DNA of 5,925 nucleotides from Candidatus Zixiibacteriota bacterium (GTDB lineage: Bacteria > Zixibacteria > MSB-5A5 > SM1-73), in assembly GCA_022866585.1 (NCBI GenBank), contig JALHUP010000205.1, positions 1 through 5,925 of the forward strand, written 5' to 3'. Shown piece after piece: positions 1 to 5,558 of the stretch. Both the position numbers and the translations under genes were made by a program. Positions within the stretch are counted from its first letter, which is position 1. Every line of letters starts with the position of its first letter. Below the pieces are notes generated by a model. That model was not told the DNA's origin. It was given only the letters and a program-made list of their open reading frames with translations, and made no database searches.

Positions 1-140
1 AACATTCCGTTCCTATGGATCCGGAATTCGGACATGCCCACCAGATGCGAAGCACTAATCCGGTTCTTTTTTCTTGGTTCACACTGAAGGTGTTTCCGAA
101 TCTTTTTCTCAAAAAGTGGCTGATTTGTACTTGTATCCAT
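1..140 (-). CDS. Partial hypothetical protein (N-terminal 46 residues), runs off the left edge
   Basis: An ATG at 138-140 opens a minus-strand frame that stays open for 46 codons to the window edge. A GAGG Shine-Dalgarno sequence lies 6 nt upstream of the ATG, which is why I prefer this frame to the plus-strand frame covering the same bases, which has no ribosome binding site. The visible protein starts MDTSTNQPLFEKKI and is basic and hydrophilic (a CEPRKKNR stretch near residues 20-27), with no signal peptide or membrane segment. I do not recognise the family. It is divergent from the tRNA genes and lies outside the presumed island, so it is probably a host chromosomal gene. It could also be a chance open frame, since only 46 codons are visible. 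Confidence 0.45.
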   Translation of the reverse strand, partial: MDTSTNQPLFEKKIRKHLQCEPRKKNRISASHLVGMSEFRIHRNGM

Positions 141-159
141 AGAAGCCCTCAATTTTTCC

Positions 160-188
160 TTGACTTATTGGGGGTGGAAACATATATT
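160..188 (+). promoter_or_regulatory. Sigma70-type promoter for the tRNA genes
   Basis: A TTGACT -35 element (160-165) and a TATATT -10 element (183-188) are separated by exactly 17 bp; each matches consensus at five of six positions. The expected transcription start is near 195, about 33 nt before tRNA-Arg, a normal 5' leader for RNase P processing. The spacer contains a run of five G. The promoter lies just upstream of the divergent minus-strand gene. No other good promoter is visible before tRNA-Glu, so the two tRNAs may be co-transcribed from it. Confidence 0.6.
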
Positions 189-227
189 TTTCGGGTGAAT
201 TAAATTCGTATGAATGCATAAGCATTT

Positions 228-301
228 GCGCCTATAGCTCAACTGGATAGAGCATCTGACTTCGGATCAGAGGGTTGGGGGTTCGAGTCCCTCTAGGCGC
301 G
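228..301 (+). tRNA. tRNA-Arg (anticodon TCG)
   Basis: A complete cloverleaf can be drawn. The acceptor stem pairs GCGCCTA (228-234) with TAGGCGC (294-300), followed by discriminator G301. The D-stem is GCTC/GAGC. The anticodon stem TCTGA (255-259) pairs perfectly with TCAGA (267-271) around the loop CTTCGGA, which places anticodon TCG at 262-264 and reads arginine CGN codons, mainly CGA. The T-arm has five pairs, including one G-T, around the loop TTCGAGT. CCA is not encoded, so it must be added after transcription, unlike in the neighbouring tRNA-Glu. It belongs to the flanking chromosome and is intact. Confidence 0.95.
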
Positions 302-312
302 AGCTAAAGCTG

Positions 313-389
313 GTTCACGGTTCGCAGTTCGTGGTTCGTAGTAAAACCTTTAGAATTTAACTATGAACCATGAACTACGAACTATGAAC
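313..389. repeat. Heptad-based imperfect palindrome between the two tRNAs
   Basis: The left arm (313-341) consists of four tandem GTTCRYR heptads: GTTCACG, GTTCGCA, GTTCGTG and GTTCGTA, plus a G. The right arm (361-389) is its inverted counterpart built of TATGAAC/CATGAAC/TACGAAC units. Over the 29 bp, 24 positions pair perfectly and all five differences are transitions. In a plus-strand transcript three of these become G-U wobbles and two C-A mismatches. The 19-nt AT-rich loop spans 342-360. An RNA copy would form a long hairpin in the tRNA-Arg/tRNA-Glu spacer. Function is unknown; it looks like a dispersed intergenic repeat rather than a terminator, since no T-tract follows. Confidence 0.8.
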
Positions 390-402
390 AAGCGAAGCTT
401 GT
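388..402 (+). other. Small stem-loop abutting the tRNA-Glu 5' end
   Basis: ACAAGC (388-393) pairs with GCTTGT (397-402) around a GAA triloop. The right half includes the first two bases of tRNA-Glu, and the left half overlaps the end of the heptad palindrome. It is mutually exclusive with full acceptor-stem pairing of the tRNA. It may affect precursor folding or RNase P access, or be a chance 6-bp stem. Confidence 0.3.
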
Positions 403-478
403 CCCCATCGTCTAGCCCGGTCTAGGACACCGCCCTTTCACGGCGGCGACACCGGTTCAAATCCGGTTGGGGACGCCA
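401..478 (+). tRNA. tRNA-Glu (anticodon TTC), CCA encoded; likely integration target
   Basis: The acceptor stem pairs GTCCCCA (401-407) with TGGGGAC (468-474), followed by discriminator G475 and an encoded CCA (476-478). The anticodon stem CCGCC (430-434) pairs with GGCGG (442-446) around the loop CTTTCAC, giving anticodon TTC at 437-439. The T-arm is CCGG-based with the loop TTCAAAT. The gene is intact. On the opposite strand, bases 425-478 are the last 18 codons of the serine recombinase gene and its stop codon is at 422-424. This is the arrangement expected when an element carrying its own recombinase has inserted in the tRNA 3' part and restored the gene. Confidence 0.95.
422..478. other. 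Putative attachment site (att) within the tRNA-Glu 3' half
   Basis: The recombinase frame enters the tRNA exactly at the CCA end (its Trp478 codon is the complement of CCA) and stops within the tRNA. Elements that insert in tRNA 3' ends usually place the recombinase gene next to the junction. Here the crossover would fall somewhere in this interval, and the far junction should carry a partial copy of it. The second copy is not in the window, so the exact core cannot be defined. This is inference from the layout. Confidence 0.45.
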
Positions 479-1909
479 ATTTGAACGGGTAAGCCCTTTG
501 GCAAGTATGTCAAAGGGCTTTCTGTATGTGGGATAAAGAGTTCCCTTGATGAGTGTGCAGTTCAAAAGTATAAAATTGAGCAACTGCCTCTTTTCTTCTG
601 CGGTCTGTTGTAAGTATAAGGAATAAACCTTGTTAGCGAGTTCAAAAATATTAAGCCCCTTTTCAAAATAGTTGACATTGGCATTTTGATGAGCCTTTAT
701 TCGCTCCAAAATCTGATCTTGTTCCCCCCTCCATTGATCCAAACATTTTTGATAGAACTCTTCAGAGATTTTACCGTCAAGCTTGTCCACGTATATTTTG
801 TCAATTCGATTTTGTAGAATTGAGTATTCCCTATTTAATCTCTCGATTTGCTGATCATGATAAGCTTTTTCATCTTTGTGACTTTCCATCAAGGCATCTT
901 TGACCAGTTGGAGAACATCCTCCTCAATGTGGATTTTCTTCACTATTTCACCAAACTTCTCTTCTATCTCTTCCTGTCTAACATAGGTGTTCCCGCACTT
1001 ACCTTTGTAGTCGGTGCAACGGTAATAGACATATTTGCCTTTTTGCTTCTCACCGGTTATTGCGCATCCACAGATTCCGCAGGTAAGGAATCCAGCGAAA
1101 GGCAGTTTCCTCTTAGTGTATCTTGGTTTGTTATGATTCTGGAAAGCTCTCTGAACTGCATCGAAAAGCTCTTTTGCTATAATCGGTCCATGAGTCCCTT
1201 TATAGAGTTTTCCTCTCCATTTGAACCAGCCGTAGTATATCGGATTCTTCAACATGCTATCAATGGCACTCTTTCCAAGTTTACTACCGCCCCGGGTCCT
1301 GAGACCCTCTTGGTTCATCGAATCCGTTAACTGCTTCAGGGAGCAGTTACCGGTTGCGTAAAGCTCAAACATCCTCCTGACCAGGGGAGCCCTCTCTCTG
1401 TCAACTTCTATGGTCTTGGATTGCGGGTTATTTATGTATCCACGGGGAGCAGTCGAAGGATACATCCCTTGTTGGGCTTTTTCAAGCATTCCCTTTCTGG
1501 TCTCTTCGGCGAGATTGTCAATATAGTTTTTCGCCATTAAAACCTTAATCCCGTGAATGAACTTCTGATGCGATTTAGAATCCTTGCTCAAGACTTCACC
1601 CTCTTTAACCAGATGTATCTCCAAGTCAAGCTCATCTATGGTCACATAGTCTCGGAAATTCCTGTAAAGCCTGTCCGTCTTCTCAACAAGGATGATTCTA
1701 ATCGCAGGATTCCTCTGAAGAAATCCTATCATCTCACCGAAGTTTGCTCTCCCGGCTTGCTTGGCTGTCTCAACATCGATGAATTCCTTGACCACCTTGA
1801 GATCATTCTTGTGGGCATAGTCCTTGAGAAGTCTTAACTGAGCCGGGATGGAATAACCTTCTTTTTCCTGCTCTTTGCTTGAAACCCGGGCGTATAATAT
1901 TGCTTTCAT
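422..1909 (-). CDS. Large serine recombinase (site-specific integrase/resolvase family)
   Basis: The 495-residue product should catalyse DNA integration and excision by a serine nucleophile. The N-terminal resolvase domain (about 1-140) has the YARVSS motif with Ser10 as expected nucleophile and Arg8, the GYSIPAQ segment, and the TDRLYRN motif with Arg80 and Arg83. A recombinase DNA-binding domain follows (about 155-255, PRGYIN to the alanine-rich helix). A zinc ribbon has Cys277, Cys280, Cys298 and Cys305. A charged coiled coil covers roughly 345-405, as in large serine integrases. I chose the start at 1909 because MKAILYARVS is the canonical N-terminus and GAGAGGT lies 9 nt upstream; the frame itself opens at 2002 inside hsdM. 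The last 18 residues are antisense tRNA-Glu sequence. The gene follows hsdM by 46 nt on the same strand. All catalytic residues are present, so it may be active. Confidence 0.93.
   Translation of the reverse strand: MKAILYARVSSKEQEKEGYSIPAQLRLLKDYAHKNDLKVVKEFIDVETAKQAGRANFGEMIGFLQRNPAIRIILVEKTDRLYRNFRDYVTIDELDLEIHLVKEGEVLSKDSKSHQKFIHGIKVLMAKNYIDNLAEETRKGMLEKAQQGMYPSTAPRGYINNPQSKTIEVDRERAPLVRRMFELYATGNCSLKQLTDSMNQEGLRTRGGSKLGKSAIDSMLKNPIYYGWFKWRGKLYKGTHGPIIAKELFDAVQRAFQNHNKPRYTKRKLPFAGFLTCGICGCAITGEKQKGKYVYYRCTDYKGKCGNTYVRQEEIEEKFGEIVKKIHIEEDVLQLVKDALMESHKDEKAYHDQQIERLNREYSILQNRIDKIYVDKLDGKISEEFYQKCLDQWRGEQDQILERIKAHQNANVNYFEKGLNIFELANKVYSLYLQQTAEEKRQLLNFILLNCTLIKGTLYPTYRKPFDILAKGLTRSNWRPQPDLNRCRRRERAVS
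491..523 (+). terminator. Stem-loop downstream of tRNA-Glu, candidate terminator inside the recombinase 3' coding end
   Basis: AAGCCCTTTG (491-500) and CAAAGGGCTT (511-520) are perfect 10-bp complements around a 10-nt loop, and the plus strand continues TCTGT, giving a short broken T-run. It begins 12 nt after the tRNA-Glu CCA, so it is well placed to end the tRNA transcript. On the minus strand the same bases encode the recombinase segment KPFDILAKGL. The weak T-tract leaves open that it is instead a recombinase binding dyad. Confidence 0.5.
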
Positions 1910-1918
1910 TTCTAACTG

Positions 1919-1925
1919 ACCTCTC
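1919..1925 (-). promoter_or_regulatory. Ribosome binding site that fixes the recombinase start
   Basis: On the minus strand GAGAGGT lies 9 nt before the ATG at 1907-1909. It sits in the 46-bp gap after the hsdM stop codon (1956-1958). It supports starting the recombinase at the YARVSS-proximal methionine rather than at the upstream ATG at 2002. I see no convincing separate promoter in the gap, so the recombinase may be read from the hsdM transcript. Confidence 0.6.
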
Positions 1926-1955
1926 AAATAAATGAGGACTGCTCTTTTACTTAAT

Positions 1956-3470
1956 CTATATCCCTTTTTCCCGTAGTTTGGCGATAGCTGTTGCGATCTC
2001 AATCCCTTGCGCTTCGATGATAGATAATAACTCTTGGGGCATCCTTGTATCTTCCTCTACTTTCTTATTTGGATTGACGGCTTTTATATCATAGTTCTTG
2101 GCTTCGATCTCCTCTATCGACACTCTCCACGAGCGTTCGCTATCCGCTCTCTCTGGAAGCAGCTTGAAGAACTCGTCGAAATATTGCAGACTAAAGGGCT
2201 GCTTTTTGGTCACATTAAAGTCAGATAAATCGTAATACCATATCTTTTTCGTTGGTTCACCTTTAGTGAAGAAAAGAAGATTGGTTTTACTTGCTGCGCC
2301 AGCATTTAGGAAGACCTTAGGTGGGAGGCTTACAATGCAAAAAAGATTACATTCATTAAGAAGCTTTCGTTTTGTTTGAACAAAAGCCTTTTCATTTATG
2401 CGGAACAGAACCCCTTCATCCATTACAATTCCACACCTGCCTCCTGGCTTGAGGCTGTCTATCACATGCTGAAGGAAGAGCACCTGAGTTGCGCCTGTTT
2501 TATATGCAAAGCGTGTCCGGGCATCTTTTCCCTCTTTGCCACCGAAAGGAGGATTGGTGAGAATCACATCAAACAGAGCCGGCGCCCCGGCAAAAAGCCC
2601 ACCGTAGACTTCCAGTCCCGTCAAGGTATTTCCATGCCAGATGTGTGGTTCATCAATCTCGTGAAGAACAAGGTTTGCCAACGCAATAGGATAGACGAGG
2701 TTTTCCTTTTCTCTGCCGTAGAAAGTCCTGGTCCTCAGGGTTTCGACGTCGTCTGCCATCATTGCTGTTTCTTTCATGTGTAGATACGCCTGAGCCAGAA
2801 AGCCTCCTGTTCCACAGCAGGGGTCATAAACGGTCTCGCCAGCCCTTGGATCAATCACCTTTACCATCACACGAATGATTTCTCTTGGTGTAAAAAACTG
2901 CCCACCATCGTTGTTCTTCTCTCCCATTTTCTGCAGAAGTCCTTCATAGATTTGAGACAGTGTGAACATATGGGTTTGATCCACCTGCTCTACTGAGAGT
3001 TCGTGGATCTTATCGAGGATGTCCAGAAGGTTGCGTTCGGTATCAATGCCAGTTTTCTCAAAGGAGGAAAAGACCTGACTAATTACCTTCTGGCGAGGAG
3101 TTACCCCAGGTTGATCCTTCAATTTTCTTAAGGTGGGTAAGAGGTCGCCGTCAACGAAACTCATAAATCCACCCAGCGTTCCCTCTTGCAGCTCCTTACG
3201 CTTCCTTCCATCAGGATCTGCCCAGTCCCTCCAGCGATTAGGATATTCCAAAGACGGTTTAAATCCAGCATCTACTGCTCTTGCTTGTTCTTCCTCGCGC
3301 TGCTCTTTTTCATCCAGTATCCTCAAGAAAAGCATCCAAGTTAGCTCTGGCACATACTGCAAAGCTCCAGCCCTACCCGAACGGCGCATAATATCGCAAA
3401 TGCTTTTAGTGTAAGCATTCAGCGACTGAGGTGTGTTAAGTTTTCGATTATTGGTTTTCATTGTTCCCAT
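1956..3470 (-). CDS. hsdM: Type I restriction-modification system DNA methyltransferase subunit (HsdM)
   Basis: The product is an adenine-N6 methyltransferase subunit that works with HsdS (M2S) and, with HsdR, in restriction. At 504 residues it is full length for the family. An N-terminal helical HsdM domain (about 10-160, with YVPELTWMLFLRILDEKE) precedes the catalytic domain. That domain has GGQFFTPREI (189-198), the SAM-binding motif DPCCGTGGF (216-224) and the catalytic NPPFG (306-310), all intact. The C-terminal helix (about 475-500) is the sort that contacts HsdS. Starts at 3470 and 3461 are both possible; AAAGAG is 10 nt before the latter and only 1 nt before the former, so 3461 (Met4) may be the true start. 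Unusually, no hsdS follows it: the next gene is the recombinase. A promoter lies directly upstream. Confidence 0.95.
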   Translation of the reverse strand: MGTMKTNNRKLNTPQSLNAYTKSICDIMRRSGRAGALQYVPELTWMLFLRILDEKEQREEEQARAVDAGFKPSLEYPNRWRDWADPDGRKRKELQEGTLGGFMSFVDGDLLPTLRKLKDQPGVTPRQKVISQVFSSFEKTGIDTERNLLDILDKIHELSVEQVDQTHMFTLSQIYEGLLQKMGEKNNDGGQFFTPREIIRVMVKVIDPRAGETVYDPCCGTGGFLAQAYLHMKETAMMADDVETLRTRTFYGREKENLVYPIALANLVLHEIDEPHIWHGNTLTGLEVYGGLFAGAPALFDVILTNPPFGGKEGKDARTRFAYKTGATQVLFLQHVIDSLKPGGRCGIVMDEGVLFRINEKAFVQTKRKLLNECNLFCIVSLPPKVFLNAGAASKTNLLFFTKGEPTKKIWYYDLSDFNVTKKQPFSLQYFDEFFKLLPERADSERSWRVSIEEIEAKNYDIKAVNPNKKVEEDTRMPQELLSIIEAQGIEIATAIAKLREKGI

Positions 3471-3492
3471 ACTCTTTAAACATATGTTAAAT

Positions 3493-3522
3493 ATTATAGA
3501 GTCTATTAAACAAAACCACCAA
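3493..3522 (-). promoter_or_regulatory. Candidate promoter for hsdM
   Basis: Read on the minus strand, a consensus TATAAT -10 (3498-3493) lies 18 bp downstream of TTGGTG (3522-3517), which keeps the TTG of a -35 element. The predicted start near 3486 leaves a leader of 16 to 25 nt depending on the hsdM start used. This suggests that hsdM is transcribed separately from the upstream AbiE-like cassette. Confidence 0.5.
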
Positions 3523-3533
3523 TTTGTTTAATA
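3504..3533. promoter_or_regulatory. 11-bp perfect inverted repeat over the hsdM -35 region, candidate operator
   Basis: TATTAAACAAA (3504-3514) and TTTGTTTAATA (3523-3533) are perfect inverted copies separated by 8 bp (ACCACCAA). The spacer contains the predicted -35 hexamer of hsdM, and the arms flank it. This geometry fits a dimeric repressor site. It is AT-rich and lacks a following T-tract, so it is a poor intrinsic terminator for the upstream gene. The binding protein is unknown; the winged-helix AbiEi-like protein upstream is one candidate. Confidence 0.5.
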
Positions 3534-3564
3534 ATATCAGTTTGTGAAAGAACTATATTTATAG

Positions 3565-4401
3565 TCATTTCTCATTTTCGAGTAACAATCTGATTTCTCT
3601 CAAGGCGCGTTTTAAGTCTTCTTCATCTACATATCCCACGTTGCTTTTTAGGAACTCACTATAAAGTTGAATGCCCGGTGCATTCAAATCGACAAAATAG
3701 GTGAACAGAAGGGCATTCGCTCGTTGTTTCAAGTTAGTATCCTCACCAAACTGCGACCAGAACAAATCTTTGAAATTGGGTCTTCCTATATGTTCGCGCA
3801 CAATATTAACGATGTCTCCTGTGTGAATCCGGGCTTCATCTCTGTCATGTTTAGCTTCCTTCGGTCCTCTGATGTTTTTCATCCTATCGTCCATGGCGAA
3901 GAGTTTAAGCATCAAGAGGGCATGAGGTCTTATTACTCGAAGAGGAGCTTCAGCATGCTGACCATCGGGCAATTTCCCTTCGATCACCTTAATGTCTGAT
4001 TCTTTAATAGCGATTTCTCCACCTGGACAAGATCTGGCGTGCAGATTTCTTTGAACGTCAACCCGGAAGTCTGAGCGTCTCTTCTCGGTTTCTGGAGCGA
4101 GAAACTCTATCCTAATCTCAGCATTGCTCTTGGGGACTTCCTTATAGAACTGAAAACTTACAGCCTTCGGGTCTACTTGATATCCCAGTTTACTCAAAAC
4201 ACTGGCAATAAGCTCGTTTTTCTGTCTCAGTGACATCACGTTGAGGACGAAGTCGAAATCCTTTGTGACACGCGGCTTTTCGATAAAAAACTTGAGCGCT
4301 TGTCCCCCAACTAAGATAAAGTCCTCTGCGAGATCACCAAGTTCAGTCAATAGCTCAAGAAGATAAGTTCGCTGTGGTTCTTCAATCAGATTTTGTTCCA
4401 T
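3565..4401 (-). CDS. AbiEii-like nucleotidyltransferase, probable toxin of a type IV toxin-antitoxin pair
   Basis: The 278-residue protein has the DNA polymerase beta-type nucleotidyltransferase signature: LVGGQALKFF with Gly32-Gly33, then RVTKDFDF with Asp48 and Asp50 as metal-binding acids, and IRIEFL with Glu99 as a plausible third acid. Later, LMLKLFAMDDR (Lys166) and HTGDIVNIV (Asp196) resemble the downstream lysine and aspartate motifs of AbiEii/AbiGii proteins. Such toxins transfer nucleotides (tRNA 3'-end modification is known for relatives) and arrest growth. Its start overlaps the end of the upstream antitoxin-like gene by 16 nt, implying translational coupling, with a weak GAGA site 5 nt upstream. 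It has no signal peptide or membrane segment and should be cytoplasmic. It could instead be a nucleotidyltransferase of another subfamily with a non-toxin role. Confidence 0.78.
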   Translation of the reverse strand: MEQNLIEEPQRTYLLELLTELGDLAEDFILVGGQALKFFIEKPRVTKDFDFVLNVMSLRQKNELIASVLSKLGYQVDPKAVSFQFYKEVPKSNAEIRIEFLAPETEKRRSDFRVDVQRNLHARSCPGGEIAIKESDIKVIEGKLPDGQHAEAPLRVIRPHALLMLKLFAMDDRMKNIRGPKEAKHDRDEARIHTGDIVNIVREHIGRPNFKDLFWSQFGEDTNLKQRANALLFTYFVDLNAPGIQLYSEFLKSNVGYVDEEDLKRALREIRLLLENEK

Positions 4402-5498
4402 GTTTTCTCAATGACATTAGATAAAAGATACTCAGCCTGCTTTGAATCTCTTCCTCCCCGAGCATAGCAATCCAGATATATCTGAATATCCGAAGCGATG
4501 GTTACACCTTTAACATCACGAGAATACATCGCAGCGCCAACATCATATGGTTCGGCAAATACGAAATCTGGTCCTACGCTTGGTTCATTTTCAAGAGAGC
4601 GCCACAATCTATCGTCAGTTTTACCTTGCAGAAGCAATATGTCTATTCTGTCTACGGTTGTGAAGGGGGCCACAAGATTAGCTGCGGAGGTGGCGGTAAT
4701 AACGAAATCCAAATCCGAAAAGCGAGATTTCAAACCCTTGACTGATGAATCAACATCGAATCCGAATGGGTTGTTTGTCGTGCGAGTGTTTTGACGCATC
4801 TGCTTGTATCTATCCTGATACTTTTCCGCCCACCGGAAGAGCAGTTGGCGTGGGTCGGGGAGTACAATCTCCCGTTTTTCCCGGCGGACAAGAAGCTCCT
4901 GCTCCAAGGATTGAACTGTTTTGGAGATGGAGGGGATGCTTAGCTCGAATAGTCCTCTTCTGTTTTGCCTTTCAGATTCGCGTTTCAGCTCTGCGTCGAT
5001 TTCCGTAATAGTCCATTTCTGTTTCGGGCATTGCAGAAGGACGCGGACAACCCGTGACGATGCTCCTCTGAACGGATCGCGGAACAATTGCTTTTCCTTG
5101 AACGTATTGGGTCTGTTCAACCTTTCAATCAACAGTTTTCCGGGAACCCTCAACAGAATGTTACCGCATAGATCTATGAAATCGATCCCGTTTTCTTGAC
5201 AGTACTTTTGGCTTCTTGGAGAAAGATATGGGCAGATCAGTGCATAGCTGTCCACACTACCGGGATGTTTGAGACGAGCCAACCACATTCCGATTTGTTC
5301 AAGAATTTTCGGCGTCACCTGTGTTTTCACTTCCCCGTAGACGGTAAAAATTGCACCACCAAAATCAATCTTTAGAACAATGTCAGGGCGGATTCCTTTA
5401 ATGTTAGGTTGTCTCTGAGTTTCAACCAGGCGCACATCGCTTAGCCCAACAAACGGGGAACCTTTCTCGATTTGGTCAATGAGTTCTTTGGTGTCCAT
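4386..5498 (-). CDS. AbiEi-like antitoxin/regulator with an N-terminal PD-(D/E)XK-type domain
   Basis: The 370-residue protein appears to have three parts. Residues about 1-130 contain RPDIVLKI followed by YGEVKTQ, giving the Pro38-Asp39, Glu56-x-Lys58 arrangement of PD-(D/E)XK nuclease folds, then PYLSPRSQKYC and DFIDLCGN (107-113). Residues about 145-207 look like a winged helix-turn-helix (WTITEID, then LSIPSISKTVQSLEQELLV). The C-terminal part, with FVFAEPYDV (312-320) and QIYLDCYARGGRDSKQAEYL (339-358), resembles the AbiEi_2 type IV antitoxin region. AbiEi proteins bind their own promoter and counteract AbiEii. Gene order antitoxin-then-toxin with a 16-nt overlap agrees. No clear Shine-Dalgarno precedes the ATG. 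Whether the nuclease-like domain cuts DNA or only binds it cannot be told. Confidence 0.75.
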   Translation of the reverse strand: MDTKELIDQIEKGSPFVGLSDVRLVETQRQPNIKGIRPDIVLKIDFGGAIFTVYGEVKTQVTPKILEQIGMWLARLKHPGSVDSYALICPYLSPRSQKYCQENGIDFIDLCGNILLRVPGKLLIERLNRPNTFKEKQLFRDPFRGASSRVVRVLLQCPKQKWTITEIDAELKRESERQNRRGLFELSIPSISKTVQSLEQELLVRREKREIVLPDPRQLLFRWAEKYQDRYKQMRQNTRTTNNPFGFDVDSSVKGLKSRFSDLDFVITATSAANLVAPFTTVDRIDILLLQGKTDDRLWRSLENEPSVGPDFVFAEPYDVGAAMYSRDVKGVTIASDIQIYLDCYARGGRDSKQAEYLLSNVIEKTWNKI

Positions 5499-5499
5499 A

Positions 5500-5511
5500 A
5501 AGTATATACTT
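5500..5511. promoter_or_regulatory. 12-bp perfect palindrome just before the AbiEi-like start, candidate autoregulatory operator
   Basis: AAGTATATACTT is a perfect 12-bp palindrome starting 2 bp upstream of the initiation codon. It lies between the predicted -10 and the ATG, where a bound protein would block transcription. AbiEi-family antitoxins are known to repress their own operon by binding inverted repeats. The link here is inference, and AT-rich DNA yields short palindromes by chance. Confidence 0.4.
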
Positions 5512-5528
5512 ATTTTTAACGTTCTTTC

Positions 5529-5558
5529 TTTATATCGGCAATATTATCGTATAGTAAA
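5529..5558 (-). promoter_or_regulatory. Candidate promoter for the AbiEi/AbiEii-like cassette
   Basis: On the minus strand TTTACT (5558-5553) is followed after 18 bp by TATAAA (5534-5529). Transcription would start near 5522, giving a leader of about 24 nt. Several other AT-rich -10-like hexamers occur in the same stretch (for example GATAAT within the spacer), so the exact promoter is uncertain. Confidence 0.35.

Noticed and set aside
17..29. Adjacent GGATCC and GAATTC restriction sites resembling a cloning linker
   Set aside because: The minus-strand reading frame continues through them and the surrounding sequence looks natural. Two hexamers can coincide by chance, although a construction artefact at the edge cannot be wholly excluded.
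15..203. Plus-strand 62-codon frame starting at the ATG at 15
   Set aside because: It has no ribosome binding site, its product resembles no protein I know, and it covers the tRNA promoter. The opposite-strand frame has a better start signal.
313..389. Heptad array considered as a CRISPR or as a rho-independent terminator
   Set aside because: The units are 7 nt with no spacers, and no T-tract follows the palindrome.
848..1330. Plus-strand 160-codon frame
   Set aside because: It lies wholly antisense to the well-supported recombinase domains. It is a shadow frame.
1910..2002. 31-residue N-terminal extension of the recombinase
   Set aside because: The extension overlaps hsdM and precedes the canonical MKAILYARVS start, which has its own Shine-Dalgarno site.
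2376..2783. Plus-strand 135-codon frame
   Set aside because: It is antisense to the catalytic domain of HsdM, which has all its motifs. It is a shadow frame.
3667..3999. Plus-strand 110-codon frame
   Set aside because: It is antisense to the AbiEii-like gene and shows no features of its own.
4498..5199. Three overlapping plus-strand frames
   Set aside because: They are all antisense to the AbiEi-like gene, overlap one another and have no recognisable products.
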